Positions 36,375-45,761 are shown, numbered from the stretch's first letter. The stretch: DNA of 64,000 nucleotides from Anaplasma platys (GCF_012790675.1 NZ_CP046391.1:397398-461397), one strand, 5' to 3'. Notes: generated by a model not told the origin, from the letters alone. Numbers and translations: made by a program.

Positions 36375-37706
36375 ATGATTCTTAATGTTACCGCGTCAAC
36401 GATGGCTATGCTGGTTGTCGAAGGGGCGATAGTGTCCTTCATCACCTACTTAATATTGGTAAAGACTAGGGTGCCTAGGCAGTTTTGTGTAGATCTGGAA
36501 GCGGAAAAGGCAGATTGTGTCAGGAGATTGCAAGATGGGGAAAGGGAAAACGAATTTTTGCGTCAAGAGGTGAATTCGCTAAACAAAGAACTGCAGGCTG
36601 TGCGAGATAAGGCCTTGGTGCTTGATATTGAGAAAAAGAATCTTGAGAACAACCAGCTACAGCTAGATTCCTACTTCAAGGCTGTGGATGAGCAGTATAA
36701 GCTGCATTTTGAGAACCTTGCTAACCGGATATTTGATGAAAAGATGGACAAGTTTAGTAAGATTTCCAAGGAAGGGATAGATGTTCTTCTAGCTCCGGTG
36801 AAGGAGAACATGGATACCTTGAAGAAGGAACTCGAAGAAGCATTTGTGCGTCACGGTAAGGAGCAGTTCTCCCTCAAAAACGAGATCCAACGGATAGTAT
36901 TGGCCAATGAAAGAATAACCTTGCAGGCAGAAAACCTGGCTAGTGCGTTAAAGGGTGATACAAAAATGCAAGGTTGTTGGGGAGAAGTTATTTTAGAGAA
37001 GGTTTTGGAAGACTCAGGACTGAGGAAAGATCAGGATTATAAGGTGCAAAGCACCGGAATGGCTCTTCAGGGTGTAACGGGCGGAAGGCAGTTTCCCGAT
37101 GTTGTGGTACTCTTGCCGGAAGGTAAGCATATAGTGGTGGATTCTAAAGTGTCTTTGGTGCACTACGAAAGGTACTGTTCGGAAAAGCAGGATGAGAGAG
37201 TAAGGATGACGTACCTCAAACAGTTTGTGCACTCGGTAAGATCGCACGTGAATGACTTGGCTGGTAAAAGATATTCCGACATTGAGGGCATAAATGCCCC
37301 GGATTTTGTTCTGATGTTTATTCCTATAGAGAGTGCATATTTTCTCATGCTGCGCGCTGATTCAGAGCTGCACGGATATGCGTGGTGCAAGAAGATAGTT
37401 ATAGTCTGTCCTTCAACATTACTTGCCACTCTCAGGACTATAGAATCCCTGTGGAGACTTGAAAGACAGAATCGAAACACCATGGAGATTGCCCGTCAAG
37501 GAGGGGCCCTTTACGACAAAATAGCAGGCTTTGTGGAAGATATGCGCAAGCTTGGAAAACAGCTTGATGCTGCGAGCGGCGTGTATCGGGAAAGCATGAA
37601 GAAACTTTCAGAAGGACATGGAAATATATTGTCTAGAACTAAAAATCTCAAGAGTCTTGGAGTCAAGACGTCAAAGAACTTGGAGCTTGAATCTACTGAT
37701 GGCTAG
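36375..37706 (+). CDS. rmuC: RmuC-family DNA recombination protein
   Basis: Member of the RmuC family, thought to limit inversions and rearrangements between repeats. An N-terminal membrane segment (MLVVEGAIVSFITYLILV) is followed by a long coiled coil (about residues 35-195) and the conserved nuclease-like core GCWGEVILEKVLEDSGL, RQFPDVVVLLPEGKHIVVDSKVSL, PDFVLMFIPIESAYFLML and IVCPSTLLATLRTIESLWRLERQNRN. ATG 36375 is preferred; an earlier ATG at 36276 would overlap serS. 443 residues. Function within Anaplasma is not established. Confidence 0.9.
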   Translation: MILNVTASTMAMLVVEGAIVSFITYLILVKTRVPRQFCVDLEAEKADCVRRLQDGERENEFLRQEVNSLNKELQAVRDKALVLDIEKKNLENNQLQLDSYFKAVDEQYKLHFENLANRIFDEKMDKFSKISKEGIDVLLAPVKENMDTLKKELEEAFVRHGKEQFSLKNEIQRIVLANERITLQAENLASALKGDTKMQGCWGEVILEKVLEDSGLRKDQDYKVQSTGMALQGVTGGRQFPDVVVLLPEGKHIVVDSKVSLVHYERYCSEKQDERVRMTYLKQFVHSVRSHVNDLAGKRYSDIEGINAPDFVLMFIPIESAYFLMLRADSELHGYAWCKKIVIVCPSTLLATLRTIESLWRLERQNRNTMEIARQGGALYDKIAGFVEDMRKLGKQLDAASGVYRESMKKLSEGHGNILSRTKNLKSLGVKTSKNLELESTDG

Positions 37707-37741
37707 CGCGGTACCAGGGAGGATGCAAAAGAGTTGTGCAG

Positions 37742-37777
37742 AAGCGCTTCAGTGGTTTGTATACCACTCTGGCGCTT
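37742..37777 (+). terminator. Two-tier hairpin after rmuC
   Basis: Arms AAGCGC/GCGCTT and AGTGGT/ACCACT are stacked with a symmetric 3/3 internal loop and a TTGTAT apex, 36 bp after the rmuC stop. A weak T-rich stretch (TGTTGTT) follows. Probably a transcription end; an RNA-stability role is also possible. Confidence 0.5.
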
Positions 37778-37989
37778 GTTGTTAGAGAAAAGGTAGGGTT
37801 TATGAGATACGCTCATGCTGGAGTTATGGCTTGCTTTGGTTTTGTCACTATTCGTAGGATTCTTTCGGGTAAAAGGGGAAGGATTATGCTAAGGGATAGT
37901 AGTTGTTTTACGTAAACACAATTGTAACTGTTCGTGTGTACCATCTGCAGCAGAGGCTGTTTCGTATGTTGTTGAATGAGTGTTGAGGC

Positions 37990-38676
37990 ATGGGAGTAAG
38001 CTTTACAGGAGAAAAGGAGAAATACTTTGAGGGGGCTCTCCGGTGGTATTGTACGCGATATCTAGCGGTTACTACCGAGCGTGCTTGGCTTAGTTTTATC
38101 CTGGTTGTGCTCACGTCTTTGGCGCTCTTTTTAGCGATAGATATATACTCAATGTTTCCCACCAGGACAGATTTTAGCTTTATTAAGTACACTGATAGAT
38201 ATAGTGATGAGTTCTTAATAATTAAGCGTTTAAGTGCTGATGTAGACGAGAAAGAGGAAAGCGTTCTGTCGGAGTACTTGGCGCGTGAGTATGTAAAGCG
38301 TTATGAATCTTACACGCGCGGTGATGAGGATTTACAGCTTGCGTTCGTCAAAAACAACTCTTCACGAAAGATATTTGTGGGGTTTAAAAACGGCATGGAG
38401 GAAGGTGTTGCGGTGCAAGCATTAGCAACCAAGTACGGAACCGAAGATGTGACTTTGGAAGCCGTGGTAGACAAGGTAGAATTATTGCCGGAAAGTACTT
38501 CTTCAATGCGTGGTGCAGTGGTGGAGTTCAGGGTTAAACATCTAGTGCAAGGTATTTTGGTTGATACTCAAACTAGGAAGGTGCAGCTTTCTTTTTCCAT
38601 ATCCAACATAAGGATGGCGGCGTCGGGGGTGGTGCCGTTTGAGTTTACCATCCATGCATATCAGTATATAGATTAG
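37990..38676 (+). CDS. virB8: Type IV secretion VirB8-like protein
   Basis: Bitopic inner-membrane scaffold of a vir-type (Rickettsiales rvh) type IV secretion system. A cytoplasmic head of about 31 residues is followed by one membrane span (WLSFILVVLTSLALFLAIDIY) and a periplasmic NTF2-like domain. In it YTDRYSDEFLIIKRLS, EYLAREYVKRYESYTRG and AAVVEFRVKHLVQG-type strands and a C-terminal SNIRMAASGVVPFEFTIHAYQY match the VirB8 layout. The 228 residues are normal. No virB9, virB10 or other vir gene is next to it; Anaplasmataceae are known to have a second, dispersed virB8. I infer that this is one. Confidence 0.82.
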   Translation: MGVSFTGEKEKYFEGALRWYCTRYLAVTTERAWLSFILVVLTSLALFLAIDIYSMFPTRTDFSFIKYTDRYSDEFLIIKRLSADVDEKEESVLSEYLAREYVKRYESYTRGDEDLQLAFVKNNSSRKIFVGFKNGMEEGVAVQALATKYGTEDVTLEAVVDKVELLPESTSSMRGAVVEFRVKHLVQGILVDTQTRKVQLSFSISNIRMAASGVVPFEFTIHAYQYID

Positions 38677-38811
38677 TGAACGGTCTCAAGGTTAAGAATA
38701 GCCATGCTCGGTGAGTTTGATTTCGCCCTAAAGGGAGCTATGCGCTCGGTATACAGCGACTTAAATTGTCCATGAGCACGGGGCTTTTCGGTTGGCGCCC
38801 CTTGGGTCCTA

Positions 38812-39665
38812 TTGCTTTGAACTTCTAGTACCTAGGAATATTTTTTCATTACGCAAAGGCATTATCGAGAGAACTTTTCCATGCAACCCCAAGTGGAGTA
38901 GTTTTGCGGCAAATAGGCGAGGTCATTGTTGTGTTGTTACCCAGTGGCAGGTGCCCTGGGGTATTGTATCGTGGCAGGAAGGAGGTATAAAGCAAAACTG
39001 TGCTGAGCCCCGTAGTGTTACTGATGGCACTGAATTAGCCGTAAGTGCATAGGTTTTGTTTTTATTGTGTTGCTTTAAACTTTGAGTGTCTCGGAATATT
39101 TTGCGCTATACAAAGGCTTATAGAGTAAACGTTGCCATTTCACCTCATTGCAACCTGTTGCATCGTACGAAGGGACGTAGAGAATATTGTGCTGCGTTAC
39201 AATTTCAGGGTAGAGGGTTGATTAAATACACTGATGTTTCTGTGTTTTCCTCGTGCTGCATTGGATAGCAAAGTTCTTGGCATTTTAATTTCTACACAAA
39301 GGCAGCACAAGAGAATACTACGCTGAGAAACACCTTTAGTCAGCGAGTTTACATTGAACTAGCTGCTGGTGCCTGGACCCTGTGGTAAGCACTTACTTTT
39401 TTTGTTGTGTTACTCTAAGCCTTTAGTGTCTAGGAATATTTTTCGCTACACAAAGGCAACATAGAGAATAGAACATTGTGCGCGGCACACTTTCAGGGTG
39501 CAAGGTTGTTAGCAAATCAACATATGTTGCCGTGTTTTGTTCCGCTGTCTTGGATAGAAAACACCCCTGAGCATCTTGATACTGCACTAAAGCATTATAG
39601 GAAAGACTTTGCCATGTTGTGTAAATAGGCAGTTTCAGGTGTATAGTCTGATAATATGTTGCGCC
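38812..39665. repeat. Degenerate direct repeats reaching into the miaA 3' end
   Basis: At least five decayed direct copies, anchored by CAAAGG-like sites at 38855, 39111, 39297, 39451 and about 39587. Three carry the block TGCTTTnAACTTnnAGTGTCTnGGAATATTTTnnGCTA-CAAAGG; two carry the block CTTGGATAGnAAA. The block TTTCAGGGT-A-GGTTG-TA-A-CA near 39206 recurs at 39494 (offset 288) and, as TTTCAGGTGTATAGTCTGATAATATGTTGC, at 39628 inside the last codons of miaA. So the array seems to derive from the miaA end and its flank. It fills the 960 bp between virB8-like and miaA and has no supported gene. Confidence 0.7.
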
Positions 39666-40537
39666 AGCTGATGTTTGTCCGCGAAGTACGACGCGCTTGA
39701 TGGTAGCTGGGTGCGGAACCAGGTGCACTGTCTTTTGGCATAGTGGCGCGTATTCTTCTGTGCGATTTCTATGGCCTCATCAAAGCCCATTGTTCCCGAC
39801 AAGTATTTTACAATCTCTGGTACTCCATGTGCTCTCATTATGGGCAGGTTTTCTGGGAGGTTCATTGACATTAAAAGCTTCACTTCGTCTATAGCTGCAG
39901 AGCTCATCATGTGCAGAAATCGACGATTAATTTTGCTGTATAAGACTTCCCTGGAGGGCATCAGCACGAAGATTTTATAGTTTCTGAATGGCCTAACTCT
40001 AGCAGACTGCGTGCGCCACGTAAAAATTGATATCCCGGTCTGCTCCATAACTTCAAACGCTCTCAGAATTTGGTGAGAATTGTTTTTATGAAGCTTTTTT
40101 GCGTTTTTGTCCATTTTGACTAGCATTTCATAGAATGCATCTTTTCCCATTGTTGACAGTAGATCTATAGCCCTATCGCGGACCTCTTTGCTTACCTGCG
40201 GTATGTCAGACAGGCCATTAAGGAGGGCGTTGATGTACAGGCCGCTGCCTCCGATGACTATAGGAAGGAGTCCATCCTGCCTGGCATTCTGTATTTCTTT
40301 CTTAGCATCTTCAAGCCATAACCCTGCTGAGTAGTTTTGACTTGGAGAAACGTATCCATAAAGGCGATAGTAGCCACAAGACATAGACGTGGGCTGGTCG
40401 GTGATTATTGGCACATCGCAGTAAATTTGCTTTGAATCGCAGTTAATTACCCTACAGGCAACCTCATTGGAGATTATCTCACATACTTCCGATTTCCCCG
40501 ATGCTGTCGGGCCCGTTAGAATCACCAAATCATCCAT
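39635..40537 (-). CDS. miaA: tRNA dimethylallyltransferase
   Basis: Adds a dimethylallyl group to A37 of tRNAs reading UNN codons, using a product of the MEP pathway (dxr and ispG are also here). The P-loop is GPTASGKSE near residue 9, followed by INCDSKQIYCDVPIITDQPT, HYRLYGYVSP-like YYRLYGYVSP, GGSGLYINALLNGL, and the C-terminal KNTRHYAKRQCTWFR. At 300 residues it is normal. ATG 40537. It is divergent from the unknown gene at 41006. Confidence 0.96.
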   Translation of the reverse strand: MDDLVILTGPTASGKSEVCEIISNEVACRVINCDSKQIYCDVPIITDQPTSMSCGYYRLYGYVSPSQNYSAGLWLEDAKKEIQNARQDGLLPIVIGGSGLYINALLNGLSDIPQVSKEVRDRAIDLLSTMGKDAFYEMLVKMDKNAKKLHKNNSHQILRAFEVMEQTGISIFTWRTQSARVRPFRNYKIFVLMPSREVLYSKINRRFLHMMSSAAIDEVKLLMSMNLPENLPIMRAHGVPEIVKYLSGTMGFDEAIEIAQKNTRHYAKRQCTWFRTQLPSSASYFADKHQLAQHIIRLYT

Positions 40538-41005
40538 GCGCTATACAAAATGCAGAGGATCAGCCCTCCGCATCCTCATACAAGTGATCGTACTAAGAGT
40601 CGGGATTATAAGCGCAACTCAGTCACTCTTCCAGGTTTTGTTTAGGTTGCTCTGTGGCATTGCACATAGAGTCAGATATAATTTTGCAATAGGATACTCG
40701 CATTAACTGGGATACTCGCATTAACAATGCATGTCATGCCAGAACTTTTTATTTACTGCATGGTTAAGTAGAGTGTTAATTTAATAGATACCAAATGAGT
40801 TTATCATTCCATGGTACGTTTAGTGCTGTGTGTCGTCCGTGAAGCAGGGTGATCATTCCTTCTAGAGGGGGTAGAGAATTCCGTGCTGCTGTGAAAATGT
40901 GAGCGAAGGTTATGCCGGAATACTGTTGAACTGGCGTTTGTCACGTGCTACACTCGGCGAAAGTTGCTGTTTCGCTGGATTATTGTACTTTTAGGGGTTT
41001 ACGCT
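40538..41005. other. Divergent intergenic region with an 18-bp tandem duplication
   Basis: 468 bp between the divergent miaA and the unknown gene at 41006. At 40692-40725 the 16-mer GGATACTCGCATTAAC occurs twice, 18 bp apart, with no mismatch. No clear promoter consensus is visible. Nothing else is seen. Confidence 0.6.
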
Positions 41006-41461
41006 ATGACGGATCAGGGTGGTTTCTCCAGTGGCGATAAAGGGTTTGCTTCTAGGTTCAGCAAGGGTAGTGTGTCGGCTAAGAAGAGTGAAGAGGAGGG
41101 GTCTGGGGCTCCCTCAGCGGGGAGTAAGGTATTCTCCAAGCTTCTTGGAAAAAATGAAAAGCCGGCTTCTTATCGTGAGGATAAGAGCGTTTTGAGAACC
41201 ACAAGAGCAGGAAGCGAGGGTTTTGCAAAGGCTACTAAGAAAAGCAGGTTGGATTGCTTGTTTTTGGTTCGGGGAAAGGACAAGGGAAGGCCTGCATGGC
41301 ACTATGTTCTTGTGGATAAGCACAAGAGAGAAATGTTTCTCGCTAGGAGCAAGAGTGGCTCTATGGACGTAGCACTCTACGGGGAGATTCTATATTCGGG
41401 ATGGGGGGAAAACCCTTCTGAGGATGTAGTGCAAAAAATTAAGGACGAGTTCGGTGCTTAG
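41006..41461 (+). CDS. Unknown protein with conserved-looking C-terminal domain
   Basis: No family recognised. From ATG 41006 it has 151 residues. The first 80 are Ser/Gly/Lys-rich and probably disordered; the last 70 (from SRLDCLFLVRGKDKGRPAWHYVLV) are compact, alternate hydrophobic and charged residues, and end in VQKIKDEFGA, resembling a small alpha/beta domain. An upstream in-frame TTG would add a hydrophobic MLFRWIIVLLGVYA-type segment that could be a signal anchor, so the start is uncertain. The gene lies 54 bp ahead of the HCDH-like gene. Confidence 0.65.
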   Translation: MTDQGGFSSGDKGFASRFSKGSVSAKKSEEEGSGAPSAGSKVFSKLLGKNEKPASYREDKSVLRTTRAGSEGFAKATKKSRLDCLFLVRGKDKGRPAWHYVLVDKHKREMFLARSKSGSMDVALYGEILYSGWGENPSEDVVQKIKDEFGA

Positions 41462-41515
41462 GTGGGTTCTCTAGATCTCCTAGGTGCCTTTTTTTAACAA
41501 GTGTTGGGAGGGTCC

Positions 41516-42598
41516 TTGCTTAATAAAATATTGGCTGTGGTGGATCCTACTCTTTCTCATAAGTCCCTTATACAGCGTTGTGTAGATGTTGGAATCGATG
41601 TCCTGGTGTACTGCGAAGAGGGGAGGGCTATGCCCCCAGGAGCACAGGTGGAAATCCGAAGTTTTAACGGTGGTTTCTGTGATATAGGAGATGCGTGTTG
41701 TGTGCTAGAGCTCATTCCCGAGGGTGCGAGCAAAGCTGCGTTTTATAATAGCCCGGCGGTCAAGAATGGGAAGATGCTTCTGTTATCTTATGGCATGACT
41801 AGCGCGCAATACGGTGAAATACATGAGGGAATGTCAGGTTCTTTGGCGAGCAGGGTCGCGGGTGTTTCATTTCCCTCGTTTTACCAACATAGGCCAACGT
41901 TTGAGTGCATCCTCTATGCGGAAAGCGTGGAGCCATGTTTCCGCCTTGTCCAGAAAAACTTCTCTTGCTTAATAAGTATGCTACGGACCTCAATTGGTAG
42001 TAATCTCTTTGACAGGTTTGGCTATTTTTGGGCGGGAACTTGTGCAATTTCGGCGTTGCGCACTGGTATGATGGTAGAGGTAGCAGATCGTTTGGTTTCC
42101 AATGAAGATACAGGAGTCTGCTTAGGTGCCTTTAAGGTGTTGGATGCATTGGGGCTCGATAAATTTATAGCGGGTCTGGAAGCGCTAGTGGGGGTTTTAG
42201 GCAAGGATGATTTATTGCATCAGGTACGGTGCAATTTGCCGGGTATAGTTCAAGGAATGATTTCAGACGGGCTTTATGGTGCCGGCGGCAGAGGTGGTTT
42301 TTATCGCATCTATGATATGCGTTATGGCAGCGTGGAACAAGTCATTGACCTCCAGAGTGGTCTGTACAGATCATTGAAAAAAGATGAGTCCCTACAGGAT
42401 AGCCTGTTAGATACAAGGAAGAACAGTATGTTTTCTGACGAGTTGTGGAAGCAAGTTTTTACGTATGTTGAGCATATAGTAAAAGAGCGGGGGACTGATG
42501 TGATTAAGGAATTGGATGAGGTATTGCGAGTTGGATATAATTGGCAGTTCTGTGTTAAGGAACTTGCATCCAGGGTTGGTATAAGAAGTTTTTTCTAG
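41516..42598 (+). CDS. Degenerate 3-hydroxyacyl-CoA dehydrogenase homologue
   Basis: The layout follows 3-hydroxyacyl-CoA dehydrogenases. Near residue 70 CCVLELIPEGASKAAFY resembles the DxVIEAVPE...K..F strand. Near 150-200 DRFGYFWAGTCAISALRTGMMVEVADRLV...GAFKVLDALGLD resembles the NRIG....A......G...E.VD......G.P.G.F.L.D..GLD helical domain. Near 260 GMISDGLYGAGGRGGFYRI resembles GWLGxKTGxGFY, and the end GYNWQFCVKELASRVG resembles G..W..GPFEL.D..G. The glycine-rich NAD motif expected at the N terminus is absent (ILAVVDPTLSHKSLIQRC). TTG 41516 follows a GGGAGGG ribosome site. The frame is intact, so it is probably expressed but catalytically changed. Confidence 0.65.
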   Translation: MLNKILAVVDPTLSHKSLIQRCVDVGIDVLVYCEEGRAMPPGAQVEIRSFNGGFCDIGDACCVLELIPEGASKAAFYNSPAVKNGKMLLLSYGMTSAQYGEIHEGMSGSLASRVAGVSFPSFYQHRPTFECILYAESVEPCFRLVQKNFSCLISMLRTSIGSNLFDRFGYFWAGTCAISALRTGMMVEVADRLVSNEDTGVCLGAFKVLDALGLDKFIAGLEALVGVLGKDDLLHQVRCNLPGIVQGMISDGLYGAGGRGGFYRIYDMRYGSVEQVIDLQSGLYRSLKKDESLQDSLLDTRKNSMFSDELWKQVFTYVEHIVKERGTDVIKELDEVLRVGYNWQFCVKELASRVGIRSFF

Positions 42599-42656
42599 CT
42601 GTTTATAATTTAAAAACCTAAGCTCTTAGTTATATGGGTAGTGTTGTCGTTGTCTT

Positions 42657-43961
42657 GTGGGAGAGGGCGTGAGAGAAGAAGACGCTATATTTACTAATCT
42701 TGCAGGTAGGGAAAGCCCTTATTTGGAAGCTGCCAGGAAGCGCGGTGCGTGGAGCAATACCAAGGAGCTTCTTGATCTGGGGCGAGGGAGGATTATTCAA
42801 GAAGTGAAAGATTCTGGCCTGCGTGGCAGAGGTGGTGCAGGCTTTTCTACAGGGTTGAAGTGGAGCTTTATGCCCAAGAACCTGCCTGAGGGTTCGAAAG
42901 CGTACCTGATAGTGAATGCCGATGAGTCAGAGCCAGGAACCTGCAAAGATAGGGACATAATCAGGTATGATCCCCATAAGATTCTTGAAGGTATCCTTCT
43001 GGCGGGGTTCGCTATGGGAGTTACCGCCTCTTATATATACATAAGAGGAGAGTTTTATAACGAATACACGGTTCTACAGAAGGCTCTAGAAGAGGCTTAT
43101 GAGCAAGGCTTGCTCGGAAAGAATGCCTGCAAATCTGGTTATGATCTCGATGTTTACATACACAGGGGAGCGGGGGCATATATTTGCGGTGAAGAAAGTG
43201 CCCAGATGGAATCTATTGAGGGACGCAAGGGTATGCCGCGTCTTAAGCCGCCCTTTCCAGCAGCTGTGGGTCTTTATGGTGCGCCAACTACCATCAATAA
43301 TGTCGAGACCATTGCTACTGTGGGAGATATTTTGCGTAGAGGGGCGAGCTGGTTTTCCTCTCTAGGTATCCCCAATAACACAGGGACGAAGATTTTTTGT
43401 ATATCAGGTCACGTCAACAAGCCATGTAATGTGGAAGAAGAGTTGGGGATCCCCATGAGGGAGCTCATAGAGAAGCACGCAGGCGGCGTTATAGGAGGGT
43501 GGGATAACCTGTTAGCAGTTATTCCAGGAGGCTCTTCGGTTCCAATGTTGCCTAAGCATATATGCGATGAAATAACTATGGATTTTGATGCTTTAAGAGC
43601 CGCTAAGTCAGGTTTGGGTACTGCAGGCTTGATAGTAATGGACAAATCCACCGATCTTGTAGAGGCAATAGAGAGGCTGGCTGCTTTTTATATGCATGAA
43701 TCTTGCGGGCAGTGTAGCCCATGTCGTGAAGGGACGGGTTGGATGTGGCGACTGATGCGAAAAATAGTTGATGGCACTGCTGAAGAGGATGAGATAGACA
43801 AGCTACTAGATGTGGCATCACAGATCGAAGGGCACACCATTTGCGCTCTTGCAGATGCAGCAGTATGGCCAATCCAAGGCCTATTTAGGCATTTTCGGTC
43901 GATGGTTGTTGAGAGAATCAGGTCATCACAGCGTCACAGGCGCATTGCATCTGGGGGATAG
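42657..43961 (+). CDS. nuoF: NADH-quinone oxidoreductase subunit F
   Basis: Flavoprotein entry point of complex I, binding FMN, NADH and a [4Fe-4S] cluster. Motifs: [15 protein letters not shown] (NADH site), [34 protein letters not shown] (FMN), and cluster ligands in [15 protein letters not shown] plus [16 protein letters not shown]. At 434 residues it is normal. It starts with GTG at 42657. nuoE and nuoG are not adjacent, a dispersed arrangement typical of Rickettsiales. Confidence 0.96.
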   Translation: MGEGVREEDAIFTNLAGRESPYLEAARKRGAWSNTKELLDLGRGRIIQEVKDSGLRGRGGAGFSTGLKWSFMPKNLPEGSKAYLIVNADESEPGTCKDRDIIRYDPHKILEGILLAGFAMGVTASYIYIRGEFYNEYTVLQKALEEAYEQGLLGKNACKSGYDLDVYIHRGAGAYICGEESAQMESIEGRKGMPRLKPPFPAAVGLYGAPTTINNVETIATVGDILRRGASWFSSLGIPNNTGTKIFCISGHVNKPCNVEEELGIPMRELIEKHAGGVIGGWDNLLAVIPGGSSVPMLPKHICDEITMDFDALRAAKSGLGTAGLIVMDKSTDLVEAIERLAAFYMHESCGQCSPCREGTGWMWRLMRKIVDGTAEEDEIDKLLDVASQIEGHTICALADAAVWPIQGLFRHFRSMVVERIRSSQRHRRIASGG

Positions 43962-44716
43962 GTGCAATCTTCCTGTTAATAGCTCATTGTAAAAACATCT
44001 TTTATCACATAGGTTCGCGAAGAATAATGCGGCGCCATCGAAAGCTTTTAGTTTATTTGCTCATTGCCATACCTGTGGCGGTTATAAAAGCGTATTATTA
44101 ACCATGAAAACTTTGCGAAATATAATCAATTTATTGGTTTTTTATACCTGAGTGTTGGGGGGGGGTAAACAGGTACCCTAACGGGAGTGGCCTTGTGGTA
44201 ATTTTTGTTGTCATTATAGCAACCCCCGCTCGCTAAAGGGGCTGATTACTTCATTATACGGTTTAAGATAGCTAACTAACTAGTGCAATCTGATTTTCAG
44301 ATTTAGTAAATAATACTCCTTCTATAAGCGATTTAAGATCATTTTGCGTTTTGTGATTTTGCGCAGGGCTAATAGTTCTTACTATTGTGTAGAGACAAAC
44401 TTAGTGCGAATAGACATTTATGTTGCTGTGTTTCAAATTGTTGGTGATGAGGTGCAGCTGACATTGGATGATAAATGCTAAATTCCGTTGCAACTACGCC
44501 ACATATGATGTGCTACTAGACTGGTAGGTGGTACCCGAGTGGGGTACCGTTAAAGCCATTTTTAAAGTGATGTGCATGCTTAAAGGCCATCGCTAGTTTG
44601 TGCTCAGGGTGTTGGCGAACGTGAGTTAAGTTTTGCTGGAGGTTGTGAGTCAATTTGGTTTGCTAACCACTGCCATTATGCTATATTCAGGCGGTGTTAG
44701 GCTTTGCGCCAGGTCG
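43962..44716. other. Gene-free tract with a 9-G run and GGTACC inverted repeat
   Basis: About 750 bp between nuoF and nuoJ. A run of nine G lies at 44157-44165. GGTACC occurs at about 44172 and as a close inverted pair (GGTACC, seven bases, GGTACC) at about 44528-44546. No RNA gene or family-matching frame was found. A promoter for nuoJKLMN is expected near the end but not clear. Confidence 0.5.
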
Positions 44717-45322
44717 ATGGTAGGTTTTTTATTTTTCCTCTTTGCAGGGGTAGTCGTTGTTGCCGCTGGGGCCGTTGTAGCCTCGTCGAATCCGGTTCAC
44801 TCGGTGTTCGCTCTTATTTTGACTTTTTTCGTTTCTAGTGCGCTGTTTGTCATGTTAGGCGCGGAGCTTGTAGCTATGCTGCTGGTTATTGTGTATGTCG
44901 GCGCAGTGGCGGTATTGTTCCTATTTGTTGTGATGATGCTAGATCTGGATCGAGTGAAGTCTGCTCATGGATTAGTGAGGTACTACCCTATAGGAGTTGG
45001 TCTCGGTGCGATATTCTTTTGCTGTGCAGTGTATGCAGTTTTGGTTACCAAAGCAGATTTCATAAATAGTGCCGGTGTAAAGGGGAGCTCGATGGATAGT
45101 AACATTTTTCTAATTGGGTCGCAGATGTACACGGAGTACTTCTACGCGTTTCAGATATCGGGTGTTTTACTTCTAGTAGCTGCTGTAGGGACTCTGGTGT
45201 TAACATTGCGTTTTGGTACGTCAAAGTCTTTGAAGCAAGACGTGGGTGTACAGGTAAGTCGATCTTCAAGGGTGCGATTGGTGTCTCCTGAGGTTGGCAG
45301 GGGTGTTAGTGATACCGACTAA
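44717..45322 (+). CDS. nuoJ: NADH-quinone oxidoreductase subunit J
   Basis: Membrane subunit of complex I. From ATG 44717 (MVGFLFFLFAGVVVVAAGAVVASSNPVHSVFALIL) it shows the SNPVHSV family motif, five membrane helices, and AELVAMLLVIVYVGAVAVLFLFVVMML, the conserved third helix. About 201 residues. Upstream in-frame TTG/GTG codons (44633, 44645) would add a non-family extension. First gene of nuoJKLMN. Confidence 0.92.
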   Translation: MVGFLFFLFAGVVVVAAGAVVASSNPVHSVFALILTFFVSSALFVMLGAELVAMLLVIVYVGAVAVLFLFVVMMLDLDRVKSAHGLVRYYPIGVGLGAIFFCCAVYAVLVTKADFINSAGVKGSSMDSNIFLIGSQMYTEYFYAFQISGVLLLVAAVGTLVLTLRFGTSKSLKQDVGVQVSRSSRVRLVSPEVGRGVSDTD

Positions 45323-45361
45323 TGTCATCGATGGTGCGTGTGATCTCATAGGAGGCAGAAC

Positions 45362-45688
45362 GTGGAGTTTTTAGTAAGCGCTGGGGTGACAGTAAATCAC
45401 TTTCTCATTTTGGCGGCTGTATTGTTCGTGATCGGTATCTGTGGCGTGGTTATTAACCGCAAGAGCGTCATAAGTGTTTTGCTGTCTCTAGAACTCATGT
45501 TGCTGGGTGTAAATATAAACTTTGCGGCATTTTCTTCATTTAGTGGAGATGTGCAAGGGCAGATTTTTGTGGTATTTGTGCTGACTGTAGCCGCAGCGGA
45601 GTCTGCAATAGGGCTGGCCATCATGTTGGCTCATTTCCGCAATGTGGGAAATATAGACCTTGATGAAGCGAGCTTGCTCAAGATGTGA
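45362..45688 (+). CDS. nuoK: NADH-quinone oxidoreductase subunit K
   Basis: Small membrane subunit of complex I, 108 residues with three helices. The conserved Glu residues are in [18 protein letters not shown] and [20 protein letters not shown]. It starts with GTG at 45362 behind an AGGAGG-like ribosome site (ATAGGAGGCAG). Confidence 0.96.
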   Translation: MEFLVSAGVTVNHFLILAAVLFVIGICGVVINRKSVISVLLSLELMLLGVNINFAAFSSFSGDVQGQIFVVFVLTVAAAESAIGLAIMLAHFRNVGNIDLDEASLLKM

Positions 45689-45761
45689 TGAAACACTCTA
45701 TGGGATTGATTTAGGCGTGCGTTATGGACTTGCATGGGTTCACTTTTAGTAAGTAGCTGTT

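Noticed and set aside
37802-37915. 37-residue ORF between rmuC and the virB8-like gene
   Set aside because: A weak ribosome site and basic composition only; no repeat, family or neighbour evidence.
38792-39052. 86-residue ORF within the repeat array
   Set aside because: No ribosome site, and the frame is not kept between repeat copies.
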